The position numbers and the translations under genes were made by a program. Source: JABDCD01 sp964469525 (GTDB lineage: Bacteria > Pseudomonadota > Alphaproteobacteria > Rickettsiales > SXRF01). From it: a stretch of DNA of 64,000 nt. Position 1 is the first letter of the stretch. Each line of letters starts with the position of its first letter. Shown here in pieces: positions 25,737 through 35,354 of the stretch. The DNA lies in contig CAYXYU010000001.1 of assembly GCA_964469525.1 (NCBI GenBank), positions 186,001-250,000 of the forward strand. The letters run 5' to 3'. A model generated the notes under the pieces. It was not told the origin of the DNA and ran no database searches. It worked only from the letters and a program-made list of their open reading frames with translations.

Positions 25737-26368
25737 CAGCAACGCAACCCGATCCTGTGCAGCAGCGGGTACATAACGGCGCGTATGATGAGAATGAGCA
25801 CAAAGGTGAATAAAAAACCGTAGAATACATCGGCGGGGAAATGCATGCCCATGGAGACGCGAGACCAGCCGACCAGCGGAATCAGCAGTACGCCAATCCA
25901 GCGGAACAGAGGCGACATCACGGGCCAGAGCGTTACTACGAGCAGCGTGATCAGAGAGGTATGGCCGCTGGGGAAACTGTGATAGTCCTTTTCAGGCAAG
26001 GGAGAGGGATCCAGCACGTGAATATCGTTGTATATCATATAGGGGCGTGCGTAGGCGAATTCCGCCTTCAGTGTCTTCAGCATCGCGACCTCTGCCGCGA
26101 AGCCGGCCGCCAGCACGATCAGCACCCCCAGCCATACAGTAAGATAGGCCCTGGCATTGATGTAGCCATTGAAACGCCGGTAGAGATAGCCGATGCAGGC
26201 CCATACCAGGCAGGCGTATATATAATAGGCGAACTGCTGATGCTCGCCGAGCTGGCTGGTGATGACCATGAGCTTGTCGTACAACGTACCGCGTATATCG
26301 TTGATCAGGAAGAACAGCACGTCGTTGGCGCCCGCCCAGTCGTAGAAGAATTTTTTATCCAGCATCAT
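25736..26368 (-). CDS. PAP2-family membrane phosphatase
   Basis: This 210-residue membrane protein contains the three acid-phosphatase motifs: LKAEFAYARP, SFPSGHTS and SRVSMGMHFPAD. Such proteins remove phosphate from lipid phosphates such as undecaprenyl or phosphatidylglycerol phosphate. About five to six hydrophobic helices are visible. It is coupled to dadA (four-base overlap upstream) and to the hydrolase downstream. Confidence 0.88.
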   Translation of the reverse strand: MMLDKKFFYDWAGANDVLFFLINDIRGTLYDKLMVITSQLGEHQQFAYYIYACLVWACIGYLYRRFNGYINARAYLTVWLGVLIVLAAGFAAEVAMLKTLKAEFAYARPYMIYNDIHVLDPSPLPEKDYHSFPSGHTSLITLLVVTLWPVMSPLFRWIGVLLIPLVGWSRVSMGMHFPADVFYGFLFTFVLILIIRAVMYPLLHRIGLRC

Positions 26369-27618
26369 AGATAGCGCTCCAGCGTCAGGCCATGCATCAA
26401 GATGGCGGGGGTTTTGCCTTCCATCATATCGGCGACGAGGGCAGCGGAGGCGGCAGCCTGCGTCCAGCCGAGCGTACCATGCCCGGTATTGAGAAAAAGG
26501 TTGGAGAAGGGGGTGGATCCCAGGATCGGCGGGCCGTCGGGCGTCGAGGGGCGCAGGCAGGCCCAGCTATGCATTTCCTGATTCCAGCCGGCGTTGGGGA
26601 ACAGCCCGCGCGCGGTTTTCAGGATGGAATGAATCCGCCGCTTTTTGACACTGGCGTCGTAGCCCGCGAACTCGGCGGTGCCGGCGATGCGCAGGCGGTG
26701 CCCCAGGCGGGTATAGACCACCTTGTGCATGTCGTCCGCCACGCTGCCTTCGGGGCAGGCCTCGTTGGCATCCAACGTGATGCTGTAGCCTTTCATCGGA
26801 TAGACCGGTATGTCGATGCCAAGCGGGCGCAGATGGAGAGGGCTATAGGAGCCCAGCGCCATGACATAGGCATCGGCCGTCACTTCTCCCTCGCTGGTGA
26901 TGACAGATTCGATATCATCATTCTCGCCGGGCAGCAGCCCTTCGATGGTGACTCCGCAGCGAAAGGAGACGCCGTAGCGCTCGGTGGAGATTCTCGCCAG
27001 CTCGGTGCAGAAGGTATAAGCATCGCCAAGTTCGTCGGCGTCGGAAAGAATGCCGCCCGCGATATGCCGCTTCGTATCCGACAGTGACGGCTCGATCGCC
27101 AGGCACTCGGCGGCTGTCAGCACGCGCTGCTCGCCGCCGAACTTGGCCTGGAACTCGTTCTGGCGTTTGGCGTGATCGAATTCCCTGTCGCTGCCGTAGA
27201 TGTTCAGGATGCCGCGGTCGCTGAAATCGAACTCGATGCCGGTGTCGGAGCGAATTTTCGTCATGCATTCCTTGCTGTAGAGATTGAGCCTGAGCAGGGT
27301 GACATGATTGATGGCGGTGCGGGTGCGGGTACAGTTGCGCAAAAACTGGATTCCCCAGCGCGTCATCTGCCAGTCGAGGCGCGGGCGCAGCACCAGCGGC
27401 GCATCGGGTAGAAACATCCATTTCGGCAGTTTGGGCAGAACATGCGGGCTGGCCCAAGGCTCGGCATGGCTGTAGGAGAGTTGTCCCCCATTGGCGAAGC
27501 TGGTTTCAGCCCCACATCCGCCCTGCCGATCCAGCACCGTGACCTCAAAACCGCGCCGGCCCAGTTCATAAGCGGTAGTTACGCCAATCACGCCGGAGCC
27601 GAGAATTGCGATCTTCAT
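26365..27618 (-). CDS. dadA: D-amino acid dehydrogenase
   Basis: This FAD enzyme oxidatively deaminates D-amino acids. The N-terminal dinucleotide site GSGVIGVTTAYELGRRG is at about residues 7-23, then FANGGQLSYSHAEPWA, the DadA signature; the C-terminus has NTGHGTLGWTQAAASAALVADM. Length 417 aa is normal. It is first in a three-gene minus-strand operon and divergent from the T4SS cluster. No alanine racemase gene adjoins it. Confidence 0.92.
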   Translation of the reverse strand: MKIAILGSGVIGVTTAYELGRRGFEVTVLDRQGGCGAETSFANGGQLSYSHAEPWASPHVLPKLPKWMFLPDAPLVLRPRLDWQMTRWGIQFLRNCTRTRTAINHVTLLRLNLYSKECMTKIRSDTGIEFDFSDRGILNIYGSDREFDHAKRQNEFQAKFGGEQRVLTAAECLAIEPSLSDTKRHIAGGILSDADELGDAYTFCTELARISTERYGVSFRCGVTIEGLLPGENDDIESVITSEGEVTADAYVMALGSYSPLHLRPLGIDIPVYPMKGYSITLDANEACPEGSVADDMHKVVYTRLGHRLRIAGTAEFAGYDASVKKRRIHSILKTARGLFPNAGWNQEMHSWACLRPSTPDGPPILGSTPFSNLFLNTGHGTLGWTQAAASAALVADMMEGKTPAILMHGLTLERYL

Positions 27619-27760
27619 ATATTACAATTAGTTATATATATTTTCCGGGGCATGGGCCCATCTTAGCATGGGATGTAGAAATTTTTCCATCGTCTGTCAC
27701 CACTTATTGTTCCTAGAGCGATCCATTGCCACAAAACTGCAATATTTCTGTGTTATCATC

Positions 27761-27790
27761 AAACTAACGCGAAAACGTTTAGTTTTTATT
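27761..27790 (+). promoter_or_regulatory. Hairpin with T-run in the virB3 leader
   Basis: AAACTAACG at 27761-27769 pairs with CGTTTAGTTT at 27776-27785 (one bulged base), with T-rich sequence following. It resembles a terminator or attenuator pointing toward virB3, although no gene precedes it on this strand. The rest of the 210-base divergent spacer is AT-rich, with no convincing promoter pair. Confidence 0.45.
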
Positions 27791-27828
27791 AAATAACCCG
27801 TTGTAACTATTGCATAAGGAGTTCATCC

Positions 27829-28128
27829 ATGTCCGCAGGCCGCCTGCAGTCCGACCCCCTGTTCCAGGGGTTAACCCGCCCGACCATGATTCTGGGGGTA
27901 AGCTACATGTATTTCGTCATCAACGCCGTCATCAGCATGATCACCTTCATCAACATGCAGAATTTCATGGTGCTGCTGTTCGTAGCTCCGTCGGTTCACC
28001 TGATTGGCTACCTGATCTGCCTCAAGGAGCCACGTGCGATTGAGCTATTCGTAGTCAAGCTCGCTAAGGGCTATAAATGTGTCAACCGGGGGTATCATGG
28101 CTACACCAACTCGTATGATCCGTATTAA
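27829..28128 (+). CDS. virB3: Type IV secretion protein VirB3
   Basis: This 99-residue inner-membrane T4SS component begins with SDPLFQGLTRPTMILGVSYMYF, the typical VirB3 start, and has two close hydrophobic helices. A strong AAGGAG precedes the ATG. It leads the cluster and is followed after 17 bases by virB4, the usual partner. Confidence 0.92.
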   Translation: MSAGRLQSDPLFQGLTRPTMILGVSYMYFVINAVISMITFINMQNFMVLLFVAPSVHLIGYLICLKEPRAIELFVVKLAKGYKCVNRGYHGYTNSYDPY

Positions 28129-28145
28129 TCGGACTGGATAAGAGC

Positions 28146-30569
28146 ATGAAACTAAACGTTGCCAAACGCCGTACTCAGAAAGCCGCCTATTCCAGGCTGG
28201 AGGTATCGGCATCGACCTTCATCCCGTACGAATACCATTGGGATAAGGAAACTATTGTTACCAAGAAGAAGGAATTCCTGCAGATCATCAAGCTGGACGG
28301 CTTTTCGTTCGAAACGGCGGACGACGAAGACGTGGATATGAAAAAAATGGTGCGTAACTCGCTGCTGAAGTCGATGGCGGACGGCACCTTTGCCGTATGG
28401 TTCCATACCGTTCGCCGCCGCCAGAGCGCCTATCCCGGCGGCAAGCAGCCGCCCGGCTTCTCCGCGCATGTCGACAAGCTGTGGCGCGAGAAGCATCATT
28501 CAAAAGATTCCTATATCAATGAAATATACGTTACGGTGGTACGCAAACCCGATACCAAAGGGGCGGCCAGGGTACATCATTTGCTGAAAAAAGCGTCTGA
28601 GGTCAGCAGCAAGACGGCGCAGATCGATGCCATGCGCGAGGCGCAGAAGGAGCTGGCCGAGGCAGTTAGCCGTCTGGTGGCGACGCTGAAGGATTACGGC
28701 GCGCGCCTGCTCACCACCTATGAAAATGAGCATGGCACGTTTTCGGAGCCGATGGAGTTCCTTGCCAAGATCATCAACTGCGGTTTCTCCCAGCCCATGC
28801 GGCTTTCTGCCACCAATATGGCCAATTATCTCCCGCTTTACCGCCTTTATTTCGGCGATCGCGCCATTGAAATATCGGGCGGACCTAAAAAACGCTTCGC
28901 AGGTCTGGTCAGTATTAAGGAATATGCGCCCGCTACCGCTGCCGGGCTGCTTGACGGCTTCCTGCAGCTGCCCTTCGAGTTCATCATCGCGCAGTCCTTT
29001 ACCTTTCATAACCGCAGTGTGAACATCAACCGCATGCAGATCCGCCAGCGCCGCATGATGGCTGCGGAGGATGCGGCCATTTCCCAAATTGCCGAGATTT
29101 CCGACGCGCTCGACATGGCGATGTCTGGCCATGTGGCATTCGGGCCGCATCAACTGACGGTGATGTGCTTTGAGGAAACCCTGCCGGAACTGGAGAAGGC
29201 GCTGTCTATGGCGCATGCCGAGCTGGTCAATCTCGGTATCAACCCGGTACGCGAGAAATTCGTTATGGAAGCGGCGTTCTGGGCCCAACTGCCGGCCAAT
29301 TTCGAATATGTCGCGCGCGGCGCCGACATCAGCACCATGAATCTGGCCGGGTTCGCCTCCCTGCACAACTATCCAACTGGTAAAATCGACGGGAACCATT
29401 GGGGCGATGCGGTGACGGTATTTGACACCTCCTCGGGCACGCCGTACTTTTTCAATTTTCACGCCCGCGATGTCGGCCACAGCACCATCATTGGCCCGAC
29501 CGGCGCCGGTAAGACCGTGCTGCTTAACTTCCTCTGCGCCCAGGCGCAGAAGTTCAACTGCCGCACCTTCTTCTTTGATAAGGACCGGGGCGCTGAGATT
29601 TTCGTGCGCGCCATCGGCGGCAAATACACCGTCATCGAGCCGGGGAAGAAATGCCGCTTCAATCCGCTGCAGCTGCCCGACACACCAGAGAACCGCACTT
29701 TCCTCGGGGAGTGGCTGCATGCACTGGTCACCGTGCATGATGAGCCGTTCACCGCTGAGGATATGGACCGCATCAACGAGGCGGTGGCAGGTAACTATAA
29801 ACTCGACAAGAAGGACCGCATCCTTCGCAACATAGCGCCATTCCTTGGCATCGAGGGGCCGGGCACGATCGCCGGCCGCCTCAAGATGTGGCACAGCAAC
29901 GGCCCTTATGCCGGGCTGTTCGATAACGAAACCGATGTTGTCGATTTCTCGGTGGGTAGCGCGTTCGGCTTTGAAATGGGTGAAGTGCTGAAGGAACGCG
30001 TCAGCCTGGAACCGACTTTGCTGTATCTGTTTCACCGAATTTCGCTGTCGCTTGACGGTACGCCAACTATCATCGTGCTCGACGAGGCCTGGGCGCTGAT
30101 CGACAATAAGATATTTGCGGGACGCATCCGTGACTGGCTGAAAACACTCCGCAAGCTTAACGGCATGGTGGTATTTGCCACGCAGTCAGTCGAAGATGCA
30201 ACCAACAGCGCTATTTCGGAAACGCTGATCCAGCAGACGGCGACGCAGATATTCCTGCCTAACCCAAAGGCGACCGATGCCTATAAGAAGGCATTCATGG
30301 TCAGCGACCGCGAGTTCAACCTGCTGAAGACGACCGATCCTGGCAGCCGCTATTTCCTGGTAAAGCAAGGCAAGGACGTGGTGGTGGCGCGCATCGACCT
30401 TTCTGGCATGGATGAAGTGATCAACGTACTGTCGGCGCGCGCCGAGACGGTGGCAATGCTCGATGAAATACGTGCCGAAGTCGGCGATGAACCCGAAGCG
30501 TGGATGGCACCGTTTCAGGAGCGCGTAAAACAGGAGAAAGAGAAATTTGCCGCCAAGGATAAAAAATAA
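28146..30569 (+). CDS. virB4: Type IV secretion ATPase VirB4
   Basis: This 807-residue VirB4/TrbE-type ATPase energises pilus and channel assembly. Walker A GPTGAGKT is at residues 450-457 and Walker B IIVLDEAW near 642-649, with the C-terminal arginine-finger region FATQSVEDATNSAIS. The N-terminal CagE/TrbE domain fills the first half. The length matches VirB4 of Rickettsiales and Agrobacterium. The next gene overlaps it by 23 bases if it starts at TTG. Confidence 0.95.
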   Translation: MKLNVAKRRTQKAAYSRLEVSASTFIPYEYHWDKETIVTKKKEFLQIIKLDGFSFETADDEDVDMKKMVRNSLLKSMADGTFAVWFHTVRRRQSAYPGGKQPPGFSAHVDKLWREKHHSKDSYINEIYVTVVRKPDTKGAARVHHLLKKASEVSSKTAQIDAMREAQKELAEAVSRLVATLKDYGARLLTTYENEHGTFSEPMEFLAKIINCGFSQPMRLSATNMANYLPLYRLYFGDRAIEISGGPKKRFAGLVSIKEYAPATAAGLLDGFLQLPFEFIIAQSFTFHNRSVNINRMQIRQRRMMAAEDAAISQIAEISDALDMAMSGHVAFGPHQLTVMCFEETLPELEKALSMAHAELVNLGINPVREKFVMEAAFWAQLPANFEYVARGADISTMNLAGFASLHNYPTGKIDGNHWGDAVTVFDTSSGTPYFFNFHARDVGHSTIIGPTGAGKTVLLNFLCAQAQKFNCRTFFFDKDRGAEIFVRAIGGKYTVIEPGKKCRFNPLQLPDTPENRTFLGEWLHALVTVHDEPFTAEDMDRINEAVAGNYKLDKKDRILRNIAPFLGIEGPGTIAGRLKMWHSNGPYAGLFDNETDVVDFSVGSAFGFEMGEVLKERVSLEPTLLYLFHRISLSLDGTPTIIVLDEAWALIDNKIFAGRIRDWLKTLRKLNGMVVFATQSVEDATNSAISETLIQQTATQIFLPNPKATDAYKKAFMVSDREFNLLKTTDPGSRYFLVKQGKDVVVARIDLSGMDEVINVLSARAETVAMLDEIRAEVGDEPEAWMAPFQERVKQEKEKFAAKDKK

Positions 30570-32220
30570 ACGCCTGATGGTATGGCTGGTGCTGCTATGC
30601 ACCCTGATGCTGCCGGTGCTGACACCGGACGCGGCGGTGGCGTATACATTCAGCAATCCTCCCATCGCCGGTCCGCCGGATCCGGTTACTGGTGTCATTC
30701 CCATCTGCCCGGGCTCAGGCCTTACCCGGCGCGTTATCCCCTGTATCAAGGAGAATATACTCGAAGCCACCAATACCTTCCTGACTCCTTTTTCGGTATA
30801 TATCGCCGATGCCGTTGCCGCAGCCTGTACCTTGGCCGTGGCTCTATGGGGAACGCTGCTGGTTACCGGTAAGGCCCAGGCGCCGACCAGTGGTTTTTTC
30901 GTGCTGGCGATAAAAATCGGTGCCGTTGTCCTTTTTACGTCGAATTTCGGCGGGTTGTTTCCGGCGCTCCTCGACTCCCTCGATTATATGCTGGGTGTAG
31001 TAGGTAACTATGTCATTAATATCAGCGGCCTGATGACCAACCCACTCTGCGTGGTCCCGGCAGGCGACCCAGTGGAGATGATGGTGTGGAACGGGATGGA
31101 CTGCCTCATCGAGACGCTGGTGGGAGGAATCTTCTCTCCCTTCTCCCTGGCGCTAGGCCTCACCGGGTTTATTTTTGCCTGCCTTTTCTCGGGAAGCATC
31201 GGATTTTTCATCGCCATGCTAGGGTTCTACATGGTGTCACAGTTTCTATTTATCGTGGCACGCGCGCTGTATATTTTTCTTTCGGCTTATATCGCCTTCG
31301 CCATCATGGTGATCATCTCACCGCTCATTATCCCCACCATTCTGTTTACTGCCACCAAAGGCTATTTCGATAAGTGGGTGAGGCTGACCAGCAGCTTCAT
31401 TATCCAGCCGATCATCCTGTTCGCCTACCTGTCCATGCTGGCGGCAACCTATAATGCGGTGGTTTTCACCGCACCCTATTCACTGGCATATTCCCTTGCC
31501 GGGAGTGACGCAGGCAACCCGGGATTCAACATCGGCGGCTGGCTGATCAATAAGGGCATATATGGCGAGAAATCGCATATGGGCAAGGCGGTGGAAATCG
31601 ATCCGAAAGAAATTATCAAGAATCTTGGCAAAGCGGAGGATCTCGATTCGGGCGTCCTCGCCACCATCGGTGAGCGCGTAGGCGCATCGGAGGCGCAGTG
31701 GAAAAGCGGCATTTTTGATTTTCTGGGGGTAGGCAACAGCGGGCTGGCCGACCTGCGCCATTTCAAGATCGACGTGCCAACCACGGCGGTGGACTGGCTG
31801 ACCCTGACGGTTATAAATAATGTTGTTTTTCCTCCTGCACACCCTGATGCCGGTCAACCTGATGTCATAACATACATCACACAGTTGCTGCTTTCGCTGG
31901 CCATGTGCTGCATCATGGTGTTCATCATGAATACGCTCTTAAGTTTCCTGCCGTTCATCAGTGCCAGTATTCTGGGACAGCCGCTGGCGATGAATCCGAT
32001 GGGCGTCGGCAAGATGGCGCCGCCCGGCAGCAAAGCGATGAATAATCTGGGCAATACGATGGGTAAGGGCTTGTCGGGCGGGGTATCGCCGTCGAGTGGT
32101 ATAAAGGGCCCGGGTGGCGGTGGAATGGGGGGGCCTGCGGGCGGCAGCCGCGGCGGCGCACCCACACCCGCAAACACGGTGTCGGTCGGCATGGGCGGGC
32201 GTAGCGGGGGATCGAGATGA
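30547..32220 (+). CDS. virB6: VirB6/TrbL-like T4SS membrane protein, copy 1
   Basis: This polytopic channel component is 557 aa. A signal-like N-terminus (basic residues, then MVWLVLLCTLMLPVL and AVA) leads to a periplasmic stretch and about six hydrophobic helices, including LYIFLSAYIAFAIMVIISPLIIPTILF, the VirB6 core. The C-terminus is a long Gly/Pro/Ser-rich tail. I use the TTG at 30547 (GGAG upstream, basic n-region); ATG at 30577 is the alternative. The stop overlaps the next virB6 start (ATGA). Confidence 0.88.
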   Translation: MPPRIKNKRLMVWLVLLCTLMLPVLTPDAAVAYTFSNPPIAGPPDPVTGVIPICPGSGLTRRVIPCIKENILEATNTFLTPFSVYIADAVAAACTLAVALWGTLLVTGKAQAPTSGFFVLAIKIGAVVLFTSNFGGLFPALLDSLDYMLGVVGNYVINISGLMTNPLCVVPAGDPVEMMVWNGMDCLIETLVGGIFSPFSLALGLTGFIFACLFSGSIGFFIAMLGFYMVSQFLFIVARALYIFLSAYIAFAIMVIISPLIIPTILFTATKGYFDKWVRLTSSFIIQPIILFAYLSMLAATYNAVVFTAPYSLAYSLAGSDAGNPGFNIGGWLINKGIYGEKSHMGKAVEIDPKEIIKNLGKAEDLDSGVLATIGERVGASEAQWKSGIFDFLGVGNSGLADLRHFKIDVPTTAVDWLTLTVINNVVFPPAHPDAGQPDVITYITQLLLSLAMCCIMVFIMNTLLSFLPFISASILGQPLAMNPMGVGKMAPPGSKAMNNLGNTMGKGLSGGVSPSSGIKGPGGGGMGGPAGGSRGGAPTPANTVSVGMGGRSGGSR

Positions 32221-33704
32221 TGCTTATGCAGGCCTATCGTCCGTTCATCATCCTTGCCATTCTGGCGGTACTCGTCGTTATAGGACTGCCGCAGCTGGCT
32301 TATGCCGGTCCTCCCCCACCACCTGCAACCCCACCGCCGCTTGATCTCAATACCTGTGCTCCGGCCTTCCAGCCCTGGGAATATACCTCCAAGGTGATTT
32401 TCTGCATGGAGACGACCATTATGAATGTGGTTGCCCTTGCGCTCAATGCCATCTCGATCTACATGGCGCCGACACTGGGGGCCGTGGTAACTTTTGCGCT
32501 GGTGGCGTATGGTCTGAAGGTTGCCATGGGGGAGCGCCAATTGGACAAACAGGGCATTTCCTTTCTGATACGCATGGGGCTGGTCGCGTTGTTCGCCTTC
32601 AATCTCGGCGGGATATCCCCTAATATTTTTGCTGTGGAGAACCAGATCATCAGTATGGTTTCCAATGGTTCACCATGGGTAAAAATCGATCAGCTGCTGG
32701 GCAAGCTGATGGGATTCGGGCCCAGCCTGGTCCTGATGCAGGGGCTGATAGGTATCGTGGGCGCGGCCCTGTTTTCCAGCACGGCAGGCATCCTGGTGTT
32801 CGGAGCGGGGTTCATGGCGATGATCGGAGTGCTGCGCTTCATCTTCGATCTCATCTACACCTATGTGGCGGCGCTGATCCTAATCGGCTTTCTGTTGATT
32901 CTCTCACCCCTGGTCGTACCGCTGGGATTGTTCCTGATGGCAGAGCGCTACTTCAAGCGCTGGCTTGATATCCTGCTGGCGGTAATGCTGACGCCCATAT
33001 TAATATTCGCTTTCCTTTCGATGTTCCTGGCGATCTTCTCGCCCCTGATAGCGGATATTTTTAAAATCCTAGGTTCGCCCTGTCCCAATCCGTTCGACCT
33101 GTTGACCTGCCCGCTGCCCGATTTCAGCGGGTTCTGGAAAATGGAGGTACCGACCTACTCATGGACCATGCCCAACGATCCGAATATGGGTAAGGACCTG
33201 GTGGACGTGGCGGCGATGGATCCTGATGGAAGCTCCCCGGTAAGGCCGCCGGTACAGCCTTTCCTTAATCCATGGCTGAAAACGGCTACCAACGCTTCGC
33301 TCTTTAACCCGCCGGGCATTGATTTTGGCAGCGGCAATGTGGAAATCATGCAAAAGCTTACCTTTGCATTCCTGACGCTGTGGATATTCAGCATGCTGAT
33401 GCGCTCGATGCTGAACAGCATTCCGGCCATGGCCAGCTCGATTGCAGGCGTAGCAGTCAGCCTGCCGTTCCAGTCGGTTCCCGCCGAGAAACGGCTGCAG
33501 GAGGCGAAGGGAAATCTTATTGTCGGCGCCGGCGGAATGCTGGGCGGTCTGGCGCTTGGCCACGGCAGAAAAGCGGCCGCCAAAGCAATGGGTGGCGGCG
33601 ACAAGTCAAAGAGTTTCATGAACGATATGAAGGATTCGATAGTCAATTTCGACATTCAGGGAACGCTGGGGGAAGTGGCCAAGTCTTTTGGAAAAAAAGG
33701 TTAA
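32217..33704 (+). CDS. virB6: VirB6/TrbL-like T4SS membrane protein, copy 2
   Basis: This second paralogue of 495 aa has a signal-like helix (residues 9-24), then a Pro-rich segment (GPPPPPATPPP), a CAPAFQPWEYTSKVIFCMETTI motif similar to the cysteine-containing segment of copy 1, and several helices with VAALILIGFLLILSPLVVPLGLF as the VirB6 core. The C-terminus is soluble and basic. It is coupled to copy 1 by a four-base overlap. Tandem diverged virB6 genes after virB4 are typical of Rickettsiales. Confidence 0.87.
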   Translation: MMLMQAYRPFIILAILAVLVVIGLPQLAYAGPPPPPATPPPLDLNTCAPAFQPWEYTSKVIFCMETTIMNVVALALNAISIYMAPTLGAVVTFALVAYGLKVAMGERQLDKQGISFLIRMGLVALFAFNLGGISPNIFAVENQIISMVSNGSPWVKIDQLLGKLMGFGPSLVLMQGLIGIVGAALFSSTAGILVFGAGFMAMIGVLRFIFDLIYTYVAALILIGFLLILSPLVVPLGLFLMAERYFKRWLDILLAVMLTPILIFAFLSMFLAIFSPLIADIFKILGSPCPNPFDLLTCPLPDFSGFWKMEVPTYSWTMPNDPNMGKDLVDVAAMDPDGSSPVRPPVQPFLNPWLKTATNASLFNPPGIDFGSGNVEIMQKLTFAFLTLWIFSMLMRSMLNSIPAMASSIAGVAVSLPFQSVPAEKRLQEAKGNLIVGAGGMLGGLALGHGRKAAAKAMGGGDKSKSFMNDMKDSIVNFDIQGTLGEVAKSFGKKG

Positions 33705-33706
33705 TC

Positions 33707-35149
33707 ATGCGACAGGATAATCGAGGACATCATAAGGGAAACCGATGGATCGCTGCGGCCCGGATGCTGCTGGCAGCATTCATCCTGGCCTTGCCACTGG
33801 GCCTGGTGAGCGAAGCGGCCATAGCTGCTAGCGTACCGGAAGGCACCTGCACCAACGATCCGCAGTATAATATCCCTACCGTGACACCGGGTCAGGGCAT
33901 GGTATCCGTCATCGTTACCAATATCCAGAATATCCTGAACAACGTCTCCCAGCTGATGTTTACCGCTATTACCGGAGACACAGGGTTTATCGACGCCGTC
34001 AATGCGCTGCTGACCCTGTATATTGCTGTTTACGGCATCCTGTTCACTTTTGGCATGGTGCAGATGACTCTGCACGACTTTGTCATGCGCATGATCAAGG
34101 TCGGTATCATGGTCCTGCTGCTATCACCCGCCGCATGGACATTCTTTAACAATACGGTGATTACCTTCTTTAACGATGGTACCGATGATCTCATCAATGA
34201 ATTTACCAATATTGCCGTCGGCGGCGTTTCCGTTCCGTCCGGAACGCCACCGTTCGCTGTGCTCGACGATGCCATTGCCAAAGCGGTATCAGCAAAAATG
34301 GCCATTACATTGATGGCGATCTTCGCCACTGGCCCCTACGGCGTTATCTTTGGCATCTTGCTGCTGATGGCCCTCGGCTCGTTTATGAAATCCGCGCTCA
34401 ATGCCCTGTGGGTATATCTGATGTCGCTGGTGCTCAAAACGCTGCTGTTCGGGATTGCGCCGCTGTTCCTCTGCTGCCTCTTGTTCAACCGCACGCGCCA
34501 TCTGTTCGACGGTTGGTTGAACCAGATCGTCAACGCCTCGCTGCAACCGATCCTGCTGTTTGCTTTCTTTGCCTTTTTTGCCAAACTAATCGAGGCCTCC
34601 ATCGGAAACATTCTGGCGACGCCGGTTTGCTGGACGGAATGGGCGGAAAGCGTACGCGGGACGCCCTTCGCACAACATTTCTGGCGCTTTGCGCAATGGG
34701 ATACCAACCAGGGAACTTGGGTGCCCTATGCCGGCCGTTGGTCGTTTACCGGCGCTGAATATGCCGGTGCGCCGACGTTCCCGATCGATTTGATGACGAT
34801 TCTGATCCTGTTGATTCTGGCCGAGTTGGCGGGGCGATTCAACCACATCGTCATTGAGATCGCGAAAGACCTGGCGGGTGCTGCAACCCATCTCGGCCAC
34901 TTCTCCGGCGGCCTGAACGAATGGTTCTCCGGGTTGAGCGGTGGCGGCAAGGGCGGCGGATCTGGTGGTGGCGGTGGTGTTCCCGGTTTAGGAGGAGGGC
35001 ATAATCCCATATTGCCTGGCGGCCACCGGCTGCCGCCCGGGACCAGATTAGCGGATGCGGGAGGCGGTGGCAGAGGGGCCGGTGGCTACAGCATGGATCC
35101 AATGATTACGCGTCGTTCCGGCACCTCATCCAATGATCCGGTGGCATAA
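33707..35149 (+). CDS. virB6: VirB6/TrbL-like T4SS membrane protein, copy 3
   Basis: This third paralogue is 480 aa from the ATG at 33707, two bases after copy 2. It has a basic leader, a hydrophobic helix ending in AAIAA, then helices around LMSLVLKTLLFGIAPLFLCCLLF and QPILLFAFFAFFAKLI, the VirB6 core. A Gly-rich tail (GGGGGVPGLGGG) closes the protein. An open frame continuing upstream into copy 2 is an antisense-like shadow and is not used. Confidence 0.87.
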   Translation: MRQDNRGHHKGNRWIAAARMLLAAFILALPLGLVSEAAIAASVPEGTCTNDPQYNIPTVTPGQGMVSVIVTNIQNILNNVSQLMFTAITGDTGFIDAVNALLTLYIAVYGILFTFGMVQMTLHDFVMRMIKVGIMVLLLSPAAWTFFNNTVITFFNDGTDDLINEFTNIAVGGVSVPSGTPPFAVLDDAIAKAVSAKMAITLMAIFATGPYGVIFGILLLMALGSFMKSALNALWVYLMSLVLKTLLFGIAPLFLCCLLFNRTRHLFDGWLNQIVNASLQPILLFAFFAFFAKLIEASIGNILATPVCWTEWAESVRGTPFAQHFWRFAQWDTNQGTWVPYAGRWSFTGAEYAGAPTFPIDLMTILILLILAELAGRFNHIVIEIAKDLAGAATHLGHFSGGLNEWFSGLSGGGKGGGSGGGGGVPGLGGGHNPILPGGHRLPPGTRLADAGGGGRGAGGYSMDPMITRRSGTSSNDPVA

Positions 35150-35206
35150 GCGGTTGCAATTTGGGGCTCATGAAGGCATAATTCCCTTGGAATGCAGAGG
35201 GAAGGA

Positions 35207-35353
35207 ATGGCAATGACCAGACTGATATTTTTAGGAGCACTGCTGGCGTTGTTAAGTGGCTGTTCCAATCCGCAGGTGGATCTGAAAAGTCCCTGTGTCG
35301 GCGCGGAAGGAAGCCCATGCGACCGCCGTCCCGTCAATGACTGGTTAGCCTAG
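35207..35353 (+). CDS. virB7: VirB7-like small lipoprotein
   Basis: This short gene encodes 48 residues: a basic start, a hydrophobic stretch and the lipobox LLSGC with Cys19, then a mature part with PCVGAEGSPCDRRPVNDW. The two-cysteine SPC...PC and PVNDW pattern resembles tiny VirB7-type lipoproteins of rickettsial and related T4SS. AAGGA precedes the ATG; a second ATG two codons on is equally possible. Position directly after the virB6 genes supports the role. The assignment rests on pattern and context. Confidence 0.7.
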   Translation: MAMTRLIFLGALLALLSGCSNPQVDLKSPCVGAEGSPCDRRPVNDWLA

Positions 35354-35354
35354 C

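Noticed and set aside
28500..30035. Long minus-strand frame opposite virB4
   Set aside because: Composition typical of an antisense shadow; VirB4 motifs on the plus strand are decisive.
33380..33706. Upstream extension of the third virB6 frame
   Set aside because: It overlaps the second virB6 in another frame with a skewed composition; ATG at 33707 begins a signal-like leader.
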